Assembly: GCA_018818785.1 (NCBI GenBank)
Contig: JAHIRF010000009.1
Location: 186,001-250,000, forward strand
DNA length: 64,000 nucleotides
Source: Thermoplasmatota archaeon
GTDB lineage: Archaea > Thermoplasmatota > Thermoplasmata > UBA10834
Reading direction: 5' to 3'
Part shown: positions 8,625-18,089 of the stretch, one piece after another
Position numbering within the stretch: the first letter of the stretch is position 1
Layout of the letters: every line of letters begins with the position of its first letter
Position numbers and translations under genes: made by a program
The notes under the pieces: model-generated
Seen by the model: the letters and a program-made list of their open reading frames with translations, nothing else
Database searches by the model: none
What the model was told of the DNA's origin: nothing

Positions 8625-11600
8625 TCACAACCTGAAGAAGTCCGGACCCTTATCCTCCTTCTTCTTCGCCTTCTTCCGAAGTGGAGGGTCCTCCTCTGAT
8701 TCCTCTTCGACATCCGGCTCCTCTTCGTCGATTTCCTCCTCCAACTCCTCGATCTGCTGGCGTGGTTTATGCCTGGGTTTCTTCTCGGCCACGTCCTCCT
8801 CACCGCTCAGGAGCGCATTGCACCTCGGACATCTGTCCGAATTCCTGATGCACTCCCTGCACAGGACCGCCTTGCATTTCTTGCATCTCGTGACCGCAAC
8901 TCCTCCGTGGAAGAGACATCTCCTGCCAACCAGGTCGGATTGCACATCCTCCTCAGACTCCTCCTCGTCCGCCTTCCTGCTCTTTGGCTTCTTCGGGGTG
9001 GGTCTTTCCTCGTGCTCTTCATCGCGCCTTGGAGCGCGTCTGGCGGCCTGTCGCCGAGGTCTCTCCTGCTCCTCTGCAACTTCATCTTCCCTTCCATGCG
9101 TGGCTCGGTCTTCCTGTCGTCCCTGCGGTCTGGCCTGCGCCGCAGATTCGTCATAAGGAACGTATTCCCCGTACCCTTCGTTGACTATGGAACCTATCCT
9201 GATTGACGGGGTCTCGAAACCCGCTCCTTGGAATGTCTGCAATATCATGACGAGCTGCCTAGCTTGATAGACTCCGATGCCCAGATTCCTGATCAATCCG
9301 AGGACATTCTTCTGGTCGTTGGATAGGTCCATCGCCTGTCTGAGCAGCGGGTCGATGCGTGGGTCAGTGACCTTCGCGCTGAAATCGTTCTCCTCGACCG
9401 CTTGGATGTAGCTGAGCACCCTCTTCGCGCTTGCAATCCTCAGCTCCGGGAAGTTGACCGATATGTCACACAATCGCAATCCGTAGTTGGCAAGGTCCCT
9501 CTTCTCCATCGTGTTGACCAGGATCTCCCTGGATATCCTCTCGAACTTCTCGAAGTCCTCCTTGCTCATCGCGGAAAGGCTGACGGCCTCGCGGCCGCTC
9601 AGGTAGTCCATTACCTCTCCGAGGAAGACGTATGGTACGCCACATACCCTGAACGCTTCCTCCTTGGTGACGGGTCGTCCATGCGTATACTCGAAGTCCA
9701 GGATCGACCTGCAGTAATCCTCGATCTTGGTGCGCCTGATCTCCTCCTCAGCTCGCTTCCTCCCCTCGATCGCCTCTTCGAAGTAGGGGTCTATGCTGAG
9801 TGAATGCTCGAACGCCCTGAGAGCCTGTTCCGGTCTGATAAGCATAAGCAGCGCAGAACCTTTCCTCTTCCACGCTTCCTTGTCGTTGGAGTTCAGGGCG
9901 ATTGCGCGGTCGTACGCTCCTATGGCGTCGTCCAGCATCTCCTGCTTCTCAAGCGTGAGTCCCTTGCTCATCCATATCGCGGGATTTGTGCCATCGATGT
10001 CCAGAGCCCGATCGAAGCAATTGTCGGCTTCAGTGTACCTCTCCAGTTCGAGATATAGCTGGCCGAGACGATACCACGCATTCTTGTCCGTGACGTCCTG
10101 GTCGAGTGCCGTGGAATATGATCGGACCGCCTCCTCCTTCTTGCCCATGGCCTCGCATGCCTTAGCTCTCCCGATATGGACGTCCTTGTCGTTGAGACCA
10201 AGCTTGATTGCCTCATCGAACGACCCGAGCGATTCGGGCAGCCTGTTGAGCTTCAGGAGGGCCATGCCCATGTACTTGAGGGCGGAGGCATCGCCGGGCG
10301 CCTGACGCCTAGCCTCGTTGAACGAGTCTATGCTCTCATCGAAGCTTCCCAGGCTCGCGAGCGCCCTACCCTTGTTGATGTGGAACTCAGGCACATTAGG
10401 CAGGATTGCAATCGCTTTGTTGAAGTCCTCCAGCGACTCTTTGAATCGTCGGAGTTCGAGATATGCCTTGCCCCTGTTGTTCAGGACATAAGGCTGGCTT
10501 GCGTCAATCTTGACTGCCTGCTCGAAGGCCTCAGCGGCCTGTGCCGGGTTTCCGCAATTGAGAAAAGCCAACCCTTTCTTGTTCCACAGGAAGACGTCGG
10601 TCGGGTCCAGATCCAAGGCCTTTTCGTAGTATGCGATCGCCTTCTCAACCTTCTCGAGATTCTCGAGGGAGCTGGCGCAGTCCGCCATCGCATATTTGTT
10701 CTTCGGGCTCAGGTCCAGTATCCTCATGCATGTCGCAATGATTCCCTCGTCATCCTTGAGTTCCTTGAGCGAGGTCTTCTTGAGTTCCAAAGCTTCGAGG
10801 TCGTCTTTGTCGAGGCCGAGAGCCAGATTGAAGCACGTGAGTGCATCCATCGGTCTCTTCAGCAGTAGCAATGCGCTGCCCTTGCCTATCTGGGTCTCCT
10901 TATCCTTATCGGATATTGCGAGTATCTCATTGCTTGTGTTAACGACTTCCTCATGTCGCTTGAGGGATTTCAGAATGCCGTTCTTCGCCTTGAGTGCCTC
11001 TATGTTCTTGGGTGAGTTGGCAAGTGCCCCATTGTATGCCTCAAGTGCTTCATCGAGGCGTCCCAGTTTGGTGAGGAGCGCCCCCATTTTGAGAGTGAAA
11101 TCTGGCTGATATGGATTCCAATGAACCGCTTCCTTCGCGGCCTTCAATGCCTCTTCGGTCCTGTCGAGCCATTCGAGCGCGACCGCTTTGAGGAACAGGA
11201 TGTCTGCATCTCTCGGGTCTAGTGTGAGTGCATGATCGTAAGCTGCCAATGCTTGCTCATGGTTCTTCAGCTCGACCAGTGATTGTCCCAGAAACCTGTA
11301 AGCGTTCTTGTCGTGTTGGTCTATGCAAACGCACTTTTGGAGTGATTCGACGGACGATTCGAAATCCTTTGAAAAGTATGCCGATTCGCCTCGGATCCTC
11401 AAGAGCTGAGTGTTGCCAGGATCGAGCGACAAGCCCTGCTTGGCATAATCCATCGCATCCTTATGCTTCTCCGCCCGCTTCAGCATGGAAGTGGCATTCA
11501 GGAATATGTCTATGTTCTTACGATCGTGTTCAAGGGCGATCATATACGCAGCGAGCGCATCGTCTATCTTGTCCTTCTTATCCAGCGCCAGTGCCTTCTC

Positions 11601-13067
11601 GAGGTAGGCCCGTTTATTCTTCGGGTCTGCTCCGATTATCCTGTCGCATGTGCCGATCACGTCGTCCTGTCTGTTCAGGACACTGTAAGCATCTCGGAGA
11701 CTCTCCAGGATGTCGAGCTTGTGCGGTGAAGATTTCAGTGCCTTCTCATAGGTCTTGACGGCGTCCTGAGGTTTACCCATCTTCATCTGGCCGATGCCCT
11801 TGTCGTGCATCGCGTCGTAATCTGATGGATCTGCGGAAAGCATCTTGTTGCACCATAAGACGACCTCGGAATACCTGTTGAGCTTCATGAGGCAGTCCTT
11901 CTTGAGATTCATGGCTTCTCTGACCTTGGGCGCAATGGCCAATGATGCCTCTGCGAAGTCGAGGGATTCTGAATATCTGTTGAGCGAGCTCAACGCCTTC
12001 GCTTTGTCCAGCAAAGCTCCGGAATCCTTCGGGTTGAGCACTATGATCCTATCACAGGTCTCGAGTACTTCGACCATATGGTCGCCTTTGAGCAGGGTCT
12101 TTTTCTTGTTGTTGAGGACATTGATGTCGTTCGGATCTATGGCCAGGGCGTTATCGAATGACTTGATGGCCTCGTCGAACATCTTGAGCTCTTCCTGGAC
12201 CACTCCCAATTCGTTCCATATCACCTTGTTCCCGCTGTCTATCTGGATCGCCTTGGAGAAGCTCTTGAGTGCATCATTCTGTCTTCCGATCTTGTGCTGG
12301 ACCCTTCCCAGATTGTCCAGGATGAACGCATCGTTCGGGGCCAGCTGGAGCGCCTTCTCGAGCGATTCTATGGCCTGCTCGCTCTTTCCAGCATAATTGA
12401 GTGCTGCAGCAATCCCGATCCAAAGTTCCTTGTCCTTGGGATACACATCGATGGCTGCTCTGTAAGTCCGAGCAGCATCGTCGTACTTGCGCAAGCGCGT
12501 CTGTGCCTGCGCCTTCTTCTTCATCAGTTCGGTTTCCTTGGGTAGGTGCGCGAGTATCTTGTCGTAATTACGTATGATATCTGGTGTAATCTCGATGACT
12601 TTCCTGTAGCTGGCAATCGCTCCTTCGACATCGTCAGTCGTTTCTTGAGCGTCGCCGAGCATCGACCAGAGATCTGCTGAGTTGGGTGCGGCAGTGACAG
12701 CCTTCTTCAGCCACTCGATTGCCTCCTCTTTCCTCCCCATCCTAAGTGCGGCTCTCCCTGCGATCCCCATAGCCACTGGGTTCTTGGCGTCCAGCTGTAA
12801 TGATACGGTAGCAGCATCGTGTGCTATCTGTGCGTTGTCAAGAATAAGGTACCTCTCGCCAAGCTTTGCGAATGTCACTGAGAAATCGCCGTGCAGCTTC
12901 TCGACGAACACGAGGTTCTCTCTCAGCATGGCGCCTGTCTGATCAAGGATCCCCTTCGCCTCATCCTTGCGGCCACTCTTCTCCAGCGCATCTGCTTTCT
13001 CTATCCCTTTCTCTGCCTTAGAGAGGGTTTTCTTCTCTTTGCTGAGGAACGAATCCAGTAGACCCAA
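8625..13067 (-). CDS. Giant tetratricopeptide-repeat protein with C-terminal zinc finger
   Basis: This 1480-residue protein consists of a short charged N-terminus and then about 30 consecutive 34-residue TPR units (roughly residues 50-1110; typical units carry AIASYRKVIEITPD or EAIKSFDNALAIDPND). Next comes a non-TPR helical region (about 1110-1310), a highly charged Arg/Glu/Lys/Pro-rich linker, a treble-cleft or B-box-like zinc finger near 1380-1415 (CLFHGG, CKKCKAVLCREC, CPRC) and an acidic tail ending DFFRL. No signal peptide or membrane helix is seen, so it is probably a cytoplasmic scaffold for protein complexes; partners are unknown. The start is TTG 13067 with a GGATGG stretch upstream. 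The membrane-protein gene follows 19 bases downstream. Confidence 0.88.
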   Translation of the reverse strand: MGLLDSFLSKEKKTLSKAEKGIEKADALEKSGRKDEAKGILDQTGAMLRENLVFVEKLHGDFSVTFAKLGERYLILDNAQIAHDAATVSLQLDAKNPVAMGIAGRAALRMGRKEEAIEWLKKAVTAAPNSADLWSMLGDAQETTDDVEGAIASYRKVIEITPDIIRNYDKILAHLPKETELMKKKAQAQTRLRKYDDAARTYRAAIDVYPKDKELWIGIAAALNYAGKSEQAIESLEKALQLAPNDAFILDNLGRVQHKIGRQNDALKSFSKAIQIDSGNKVIWNELGVVQEELKMFDEAIKSFDNALAIDPNDINVLNNKKKTLLKGDHMVEVLETCDRIIVLNPKDSGALLDKAKALSSLNRYSESLDFAEASLAIAPKVREAMNLKKDCLMKLNRYSEVVLWCNKMLSADPSDYDAMHDKGIGQMKMGKPQDAVKTYEKALKSSPHKLDILESLRDAYSVLNRQDDVIGTCDRIIGADPKNKRAYLEKALALDKKDKIDDALAAYMIALEHDRKNIDIFLNATSMLKRAEKHKDAMDYAKQGLSLDPGNTQLLRIRGESAYFSKDFESSVESLQKCVCIDQHDKNAYRFLGQSLVELKNHEQALAAYDHALTLDPRDADILFLKAVALEWLDRTEEALKAAKEAVHWNPYQPDFTLKMGALLTKLGRLDEALEAYNGALANSPKNIEALKAKNGILKSLKRHEEVVNTSNEILAISDKDKETQIGKGSALLLLKRPMDALTCFNLALGLDKDDLEALELKKTSLKELKDDEGIIATCMRILDLSPKNKYAMADCASSLENLEKVEKAIAYYEKALDLDPTDVFLWNKKGLAFLNCGNPAQAAEAFEQAVKIDASQPYVLNNRGKAYLELRRFKESLEDFNKAIAILPNVPEFHINKGRALASLGSFDESIDSFNEARRQAPGDASALKYMGMALLKLNRLPESLGSFDEAIKLGLNDKDVHIGRAKACEAMGKKEEAVRSYSTALDQDVTDKNAWYRLGQLYLELERYTEADNCFDRALDIDGTNPAIWMSKGLTLEKQEMLDDAIGAYDRAIALNSNDKEAWKRKGSALLMLIRPEQALRAFEHSLSIDPYFEEAIEGRKRAEEEIRRTKIEDYCRSILDFEYTHGRPVTKEEAFRVCGVPYVFLGEVMDYLSGREAVSLSAMSKEDFEKFERISREILVNTMEKRDLANYGLRLCDISVNFPELRIASAKRVLSYIQAVEENDFSAKVTDPRIDPLLRQAMDLSNDQKNVLGLIRNLGIGVYQARQLVMILQTFQGAGFETPSIRIGSIVNEGYGEYVPYDESAAQARPQGRQEDRATHGREDEVAEEQERPRRQAARRAPRRDEEHEERPTPKKPKSRKADEEESEEDVQSDLVGRRCLFHGGVAVTRCKKCKAVLCRECIRNSDRCPRCNALLSGEEDVAEKKPRHKPRQQIEELEEEIDEEEPDVEEESEEDPPLRKKAKKKEDKGPDFFRL

Positions 13068-13392
13068 GTGCCATCCATCCTGGCTTTCTTTGCTTAATGG
13101 TGTGTTTCGTTAAAAGCGTTTCCAGAACGTTCCAACGGTGGCAGGAGATGCATGTATGTTGATTTTATTCTTTTCGTCTGACACAAGCGACGCCATCGAC
13201 ATCCGAGCAAAGGTGTTAGTTGTCTGGTCCAGCATCATAAATCTCTAGGTGATTTCATGTGTCGATGCCAAGTGGTGGTCAGACGAATTACACCAGCAGA
13301 ATGCGACATACTAGCAAATGCTAAATAGTGGGAATTGATATATGGGAATTCAGCTGACAAATCGTCAGACAAACCACTTGGGATGGGATACA
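13068..13392. other. Intergenic region with no recognised gene
   Basis: About 325 bases separate the divergent giant TPR gene and the small gene at 13393. I see no open frame with a convincing start, no tRNA-like fold and no long repeat. It presumably holds promoters for both directions; GATATATGG near 13336-13344 is a possible TATA element for the rightward gene, which argues against using the GTG/ATG-like starts inside it. Confidence 0.4.
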
Positions 13393-13623
13393 ATGAGACG
13401 CAGGAATGCGGCACAGGCGGTAGTAAACGCCCAGGCGATCGAATGGGTGAAGACCCACACGCTTCAGGACCTTGAGACTCTCGTCAACGAGATGTCTGGT
13501 CTGGGAGAAGATGTCAGGGACATCGTCGAACTGCTGGATGATTTGAAGGCGATCGACCAAGGCCTCCATCCGGAAACGGAGCCAGTTCCTGAGATATGTG
13601 AGTTCGCGGAAATCGCGGGATAG
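13393..13623 (+). CDS. Small hypothetical protein
   Basis: This is 76 residues from ATG 13393 (93 if ATG 13342 is used). It is mostly helical and acidic: an Arg-rich N-terminus (MRRRNAAQAV) is followed by a probable coiled segment LQDLETLVNEMSGLGEDV and a Glu/Pro-rich tail. No family was recognised. I prefer 13393 because a TATA-like sequence overlaps the upstream start; codon usage by eye resembles neighbouring genes. The next small gene starts 10 bases after its stop, so the two probably form an operon. Confidence 0.5.
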   Translation: MRRRNAAQAVVNAQAIEWVKTHTLQDLETLVNEMSGLGEDVRDIVELLDDLKAIDQGLHPETEPVPEICEFAEIAG

Positions 13624-13632
13624 GTGGACACA

Positions 13633-13824
13633 ATGTTCAGAACCAGGAAACTAAAGCAACAGAGTAACGAGTTCGCAGAATCATGCGATCCAATGGAACA
13701 ACACAGAAGAACGCTAGAGTTTCATCCACATTGCTTGGTGCCGCAATTGGCATTGGCAGAGGCTCGGAGATTCGACGACGCCTACGCCCTTGCCCGCACA
13801 CCTATCTATGGAGACGGCGAGTAA
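13633..13824 (+). CDS. Small hypothetical protein
   Basis: This is 63 residues from ATG 13633, which has AGGTGG 5 bases upstream; GTG 13624 in the same frame directly follows the previous stop and is less well placed. The N-terminus is basic (MFRTRKLKQQ) and the rest is helical with a TPR-like segment (HCLVPQLALAEARRFDDAYA) that could be a single repeat unit. No known family was recognised. It is coupled to the 76-residue gene before it. Confidence 0.45.
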   Translation: MFRTRKLKQQSNEFAESCDPMEQHRRTLEFHPHCLVPQLALAEARRFDDAYALARTPIYGDGE

Positions 13825-13883
13825 AGTCTAGTGGTGCACGCTCATACGCTGTACGATCAGACGGAAACCCACAGGGTCGAGAG

Positions 13884-13996
13884 TGCAGGTGCCGGGATTC
13901 GAACCCGGGCCGTTGGCTTTCGTCCCTCTCCAATTTTGTTTTCTTCATTGGAGCAGTTGGAAGGCCAAAATCCTAACCAGACTAGATTACACCTGC
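13884..13996 (-). tRNA. tRNA-Gly(TCC) with a 39-nt intron
   Basis: Read on the minus strand, acceptor GCAGGTG (13996-13990) pairs with CACCTGC (13891-13885), followed by discriminator A13884. The T arm contains GGTTCGAATCC. The anticodon stem is TTGGC/GCCAA, and after removal of the intron the loop reads CT-TCC-AA, the usual tRNA-Gly(TCC) loop. The intron (about 13957-13919) contains a perfect 7-bp hairpin, CTCCAAT/ATTGGAG. The bulge-helix-bulge is less regular than in tRNA-Lys: the anticodon bases TTCC can pair with GGGA, but the two bulges are then of unequal size. An AT-rich TATA-like stretch lies about 30-40 bases upstream (14025-14038). Confidence 0.9.
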
Positions 13997-14141
13997 TTGA
14001 GTCGAGGAAACACATTCTTTGATAAATACGTTTATATCCCAACACGTGGCCCTTCTCGGATGCGCTCACCCCTCTTTTTTGTCGAGATTCATCCGATCAA
14101 GGGTCCGTATGTCTTGCTTTCATGCGCAAAGCTAATAACGC

Positions 14142-17012
14142 TTGGCGCGAGTCAGATATCTGGTCAGGTGGAGCTTGTCTAGACTTGGTACATCGAATTT
14201 CAGGATACCTGCACTTGCGCTCTGCGCCCTGGTCCTTACAGCTGCAATATTGGTTGGGAGTGCACAACCTTCATCGGAATCCACGATTTCATCAGTAGGG
14301 GATGCGCTGAATTCCGCATACGTCGCCATAGGTGATTCGGGAATCCCGTTGCGTTTCGCCGAAGATGATGATGTCGCAAAACTAAGAGCCGCAGCCGAGA
14401 TGATGCCATCCTCTTCAGGCACGGTTGCCGTGATCGATGGTCATGGCACTGGCCTCGTAGCTCCATCAGCTGAATATCTGGAGAGCCTGGAAGGACGCCT
14501 GGTGGTCTTGGATGAGTCTGCATATTCTCTCGAGGTTCTTCCGACATCCATCGACCTTTCGGCCAGATCGACCTTCCCAATCGTCGGGGATCAGGCGGCA
14601 CAGGGTTCTTGCTCAGCTTGGGCAGGGACGTATTACGCCTATGGTTTCTTGGAGGCGGAGGACAACGGTTGGACCGATGCAAGTCTGGGGAACCCGGAAC
14701 ATCTGATCTCACCTGCGTGGACATACAATATGGTCAACGGCGGTCGTGATTCTGGATCATGGGTCGATCTGAACATGGATGTTATACGCGATTGGGGTGT
14801 CGCTACCATGGCTACGATGCCCTATGATGATTCCGACTACGCGAGCTGGGGGTCCGAGGATGCATTCCGGGAAGCTCCTTTGCACAGAGCGTTTGAGGTC
14901 GGATACATCAGTTATGCTGGATCGTCGACCATCGATGCGATAAAGCAGATGGTGAATGACGGTGTTCCCGTGACATTTGGTTTTGATGCAAACCAATTCA
15001 TTCCTGCATTCTCTGATGGCAACTTCATCATATCTTCGGCTGAATACTCGTCCCTAAGTCTGAATCATGCACAGACGATCGTCGGTTACGATGAGAGCAT
15101 CTCCGATGATGGTGACAATGGTGCATTCAGGGTGGTCAATTCCTGGGGTGCCGGATGGGGTGATGATGGATACTATTGGATGACATTCGATGCGATCGAG
15201 GAGTTGGGCACACTCGGCATTCTGGATGCGAACTTCATAGTCGATATCGCAGATTATTCACCGACCCTCCTGGCAGTCTGGCAATTCGATGAGTCTCCAT
15301 CGAGAGTTGCTACAACCAGCCTCTCCATCGGGGATGTGACCGTTCTTGATACTAAGGTCCCCTATTTCGAGCCAGACATGAGCAATGAATATCCGACTTT
15401 CATGTGTATGGACATCTCGGAGTTCGAAGACTTCTATCCGGATACTTCCGATAGCTTCGGACTCTCCATCGGATCCTCACCAGGCAAGTCGGCCGTATCA
15501 TCATTCAAGGTCGAGCGTTACGAATCATCATATGTCCCAGGCATTGCTTCGCAGTCCTCGGGACAGTCGCCAGGCGTACCTTGTGCGACACCTGCCTCTG
15601 TGGTCGTCGAGTTTCCATATTATTCGCCGATTGCCACCAACGATGCGCTGGATATCTATGATGTGACTGCGACAGGGAGCGGTTCCGCAGAATGGGTTGC
15701 CATCAATCATGAATTTAATGTCGACGGAGATTCGCTCCAGAGTGGGAATGTTGGTGATTCTAGCAGTTCCTCGTTCGCGATCACGGTCATCGGTCCTGCA
15801 GACATATCTTTTGACTGGAAGGTGTCCTCTCAATCCAATTTGGACTGGCTCAGTTTCGAGATCGAGGGGATGGGCGTGACTGACAGGATAAGCGGATCTG
15901 TCGATTGGGCCACGGAGGAATACTCTCTCGGTTCAGGTGAATTCGACATCCGATGGACCTACTCGAAAGACGGGTCTGGTAGCGGCCTCGATGACTGTGG
16001 ATGGATAGACGATCTGGTGATCTCATCCGTCGCTCCATCGCCCCCGTCAATATCCCTGGAAGCGTCCTATTCGGCTCTATACAACGAGCCATTCTCGATA
16101 ACACCACTTGAGGTCCAGCACGCGATCGGTACGGATGTGCTCGTATGGTATGACTGGGGAGACGGATTCCCGTTGACGATGGGAGATCCACTGTCTGATT
16201 TCTCCGCGTCACATGTGTATCTGTCCGTTAGATCATTCGAGCTAATGGCGTTTATCGATGACGCCGAGGGTAATAATGTCAGCGCGAGTGCGACAGTCTC
16301 AGTGGACGAATCCAACATGAAACCGCAGGTACTGTCGATTGAGCACACGCCTGCGAGCGCGTATTACGAACCGGACTCTACTGTATGGTTCAATGTCACG
16401 GCCTCCGATGCGGAGGGTGATGAGATGATCCTCTCCGTCGATTTCGCAGATGGCACTTCCATCGAGGCGTTCTCAGTGGATGTGGACCCCGGTATCTCAG
16501 CTCGGATAGGGTTCTCACATGTCTTCTCAATCGCTTCTGATGAGCCCTATGTGGTTGAAGTGACGGTCTCTGACGCGTCCGAACACTACGACGATGACTG
16601 GGACTCTGCGACGACCCCCGTGCTCATAAACAGTGCGCCCGAAGCACAACTGGAAATAGTATCTGTCGATTTGCAGACGGGCATCGAGATAGAGTTCGAC
16701 GCTTCGTCGTCGACGGATGCAGAGACCCCAGTTGGCGAACTGCTCGTCCGCTGGGATTGGGAGGGCGACGGCATATGGGACACCGAGAAATCATCAGAGC
16801 TGACCGTCATACACTCCTACTCATATCCTGGGACATACACGATCAAAATCGAGATAACTGATGGTGCGGGTCTGTGCAGCATCGTCACGAATGATATCAC
16901 AATAACAGGAGATCCAATACCTGAATTCTCGAGCATGCTGATGCCTGTCATCGCAATTCTCGCCATCGTCATCATGGTTGCTTGGAACGGCCGCAGAACG
17001 CGAAAGAATTGA
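14142..17012 (+). CDS. Secreted papain-like (C1 family) cysteine protease with PKD-type domains and C-terminal IPEFS anchor
   Basis: This 956-residue exported protein has an N-terminal hydrophobic signal segment (about residues 20-42, PALALCALVLTAAILVG), a papain-type catalytic domain, beta-sandwich and PKD-like domains, and a C-terminal anchor. The catalytic Cys is in QGSCSAWAGTYYAYGF, the His in LNHAQTIVGYDE and the Asn in VVNSWGAGWGDDGYYW, so the protease is expected to be active. PKD-like modules show YDWGDG and RWDWEGDG motifs. The tail IPEFSS, then a hydrophobic helix, then RRTRKN, resembles PEF-CTERM-type sorting signals and matches the M14 carboxypeptidase at 48557. The start codon is uncertain: TTG 14142 lacks a ribosome site, and TTG 14175 with a nearby AGGTGG is an alternative. 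Confidence 0.9.
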   Translation: MARVRYLVRWSLSRLGTSNFRIPALALCALVLTAAILVGSAQPSSESTISSVGDALNSAYVAIGDSGIPLRFAEDDDVAKLRAAAEMMPSSSGTVAVIDGHGTGLVAPSAEYLESLEGRLVVLDESAYSLEVLPTSIDLSARSTFPIVGDQAAQGSCSAWAGTYYAYGFLEAEDNGWTDASLGNPEHLISPAWTYNMVNGGRDSGSWVDLNMDVIRDWGVATMATMPYDDSDYASWGSEDAFREAPLHRAFEVGYISYAGSSTIDAIKQMVNDGVPVTFGFDANQFIPAFSDGNFIISSAEYSSLSLNHAQTIVGYDESISDDGDNGAFRVVNSWGAGWGDDGYYWMTFDAIEELGTLGILDANFIVDIADYSPTLLAVWQFDESPSRVATTSLSIGDVTVLDTKVPYFEPDMSNEYPTFMCMDISEFEDFYPDTSDSFGLSIGSSPGKSAVSSFKVERYESSYVPGIASQSSGQSPGVPCATPASVVVEFPYYSPIATNDALDIYDVTATGSGSAEWVAINHEFNVDGDSLQSGNVGDSSSSSFAITVIGPADISFDWKVSSQSNLDWLSFEIEGMGVTDRISGSVDWATEEYSLGSGEFDIRWTYSKDGSGSGLDDCGWIDDLVISSVAPSPPSISLEASYSALYNEPFSITPLEVQHAIGTDVLVWYDWGDGFPLTMGDPLSDFSASHVYLSVRSFELMAFIDDAEGNNVSASATVSVDESNMKPQVLSIEHTPASAYYEPDSTVWFNVTASDAEGDEMILSVDFADGTSIEAFSVDVDPGISARIGFSHVFSIASDEPYVVEVTVSDASEHYDDDWDSATTPVLINSAPEAQLEIVSVDLQTGIEIEFDASSSTDAETPVGELLVRWDWEGDGIWDTEKSSELTVIHSYSYPGTYTIKIEITDGAGLCSIVTNDITITGDPIPEFSSMLMPVIAILAIVIMVAWNGRRTRKN

Positions 17013-17013
17013 A

Positions 17014-17033
17014 CCCCCTCAGTACAGGAGGGG
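17014..17033. terminator. Hairpin between the protease gene and tRNA-Pro
   Basis: CCCCTC (17015-17020) pairs with GAGGGG (17028-17033) around a 7-base loop directly after the protease stop and before the 3' end of the convergent tRNA-Pro. It lacks a T tract, so a terminator role is a guess; it could stabilise the mRNA 3' end. Confidence 0.3.
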
Positions 17034-17065
17034 ATACGTTCATGGATATCGACTTAGAATTGGAG

Positions 17066-17139
17066 TGGGGTAGGTCGGATTTGAACCGACGGTCACGTGG
17101 TCCCGAACCACGGATCATACCAAGCTAGACCACTACCCC
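17066..17139 (-). tRNA. tRNA-Pro(CGG)
   Basis: On the minus strand the acceptor GGGGTAG (17139-17133) pairs with CTACCCC (17073-17067), with discriminator A17066. The anticodon stem CGTGG/CCACG closes a loop TT-CGG-GA, giving anticodon CGG. The T arm is GTCGG-TTCAAAT-CCGAC. There is no intron and no encoded CCA. A TATA-like ATATATCTATAAT element lies upstream at 17178-17190. Confidence 0.95.
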
Positions 17140-17336
17140 GGTACATGGTGGACGGTCTGGGGATAACAGAAGGGCCCTTATATATCTATAATGCGGAACC
17201 CGAATTCTGTTCTCTACACGCGCAAATGAGGGGGCCATTGCAATGATTCATCAGTACGTCGGGTACAGGCCTCCTGCGTTCTGTTAATCTTCCAGTCACC
17301 GCGCGGGGCGCTCCTTGCACAGGATAATCGTCTATT

Positions 17337-17369
17337 GCCGTTAAGTAGGTACGGCAAACTATAAGTACC
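17337..17369 (+). promoter_or_regulatory. Promoter with inverted repeats, candidate autoregulatory operator of the XRE regulator gene
   Basis: A TATA box ACTATAAG (17358-17365) lies about 28 bases before ATG 17390, so the transcript is probably leaderless. Two short inverted repeats overlap it: GCCGT (17337-17341) with ACGGC (17351-17355), and GGTAC (17348-17352) with GTACC (17365-17369), the latter bracketing the TATA box. This is where a repressor would block TBP binding; regulation by the downstream HTH protein is inference. Confidence 0.4.
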
Positions 17370-17389
17370 GACATTCAGCTCCATGGATT

Positions 17390-18073
17390 ATGCGGGACCA
17401 AGTGAGGGAGAAGATCGCAGGAGAAATCTGCCTCTCTGAGGAGCCTGGCAGAACGATACGCAAGTGGCGCGAACAATTCAATATTTCTCAGCAGGACCTA
17501 TCCAAGCACCTAGGGGTTTCACCTTCCGTGATAAGCGATTACGAGGCCGGAAGAAGGAAATCGCCAGGGATTGCGACCATCAGAAAGATCGTCGACGCCT
17601 TCCTGGGGATCGACGAGAAGACTGGCGGGTCGATCCTCAAGCAGTACTCGCTCGCCGCTAAAACCGAATCGATAATCGCGATAAAGGAGTTCTCCGTCGA
17701 GGTCCTCGCATCGGAACTGGTCGACAAGTTGAAGGGCGAGAACCTCACGCCGGCCATATCCCTGAACAAGCACATCCACGGGTTCACTATCATCGATAGC
17801 ATAAGAGCCATCACGACTCTCAGCTCGTTCGATTACCTCAAGATCTATGGCTGGAGCAGTCAGAGGGCGCTCGTGTTCACGGGCGTCAGGTTCGGCCGGT
17901 CACCGATGATCGCCATCAGGGCCCATCCGCTCAAGCCTGCGCTGGTCGTTTATCAGAAGCCGGAGCAGGTTGACGAGCTTGCGGTGAGGCTTGCGGAGCT
18001 GGAGGGCATTCCTCTCGTGAGGACGGAACTGCCAGCTAGTGAACTGGTCGAGATACTCCAATCGCTAGGATGA
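17390..18073 (+). CDS. XRE-family HTH transcriptional regulator
   Basis: This 227-residue protein has a Cro/C1-type helix-turn-helix at about residues 22-75 ([28 protein letters not shown] shows the pattern) and a C-terminal alpha/beta domain of about 140 residues seen in archaeal HTH regulators, possibly ligand-binding. It lies 16 bases upstream of HMG-CoA synthase on the same strand and is probably co-transcribed with the mevalonate genes, so a role in controlling isoprenoid-precursor synthesis is reasonable inference. ATG 17390 appears leaderless. Confidence 0.85.
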   Translation: MRDQVREKIAGEICLSEEPGRTIRKWREQFNISQQDLSKHLGVSPSVISDYEAGRRKSPGIATIRKIVDAFLGIDEKTGGSILKQYSLAAKTESIIAIKEFSVEVLASELVDKLKGENLTPAISLNKHIHGFTIIDSIRAITTLSSFDYLKIYGWSSQRALVFTGVRFGRSPMIAIRAHPLKPALVVYQKPEQVDELAVRLAELEGIPLVRTELPASELVEILQSLG

Positions 18074-18089
18074 TGGAGGCTGGATTCAG

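Noticed and set aside
10176-10868. Open frames antisense to the TPR gene (also 9402-9803 and 11845-12396)
   Set aside because: They are shadows produced by the codon pattern of the TPR repeats; no start signal or known domain.
8625-13067. Possible CRISPR or DNA repeat array
   Set aside because: The periodicity is about 102 bases and arises from degenerate 34-residue TPR units; DNA copies are not near-identical and there are no spacers. No CRISPR-like array was seen elsewhere.
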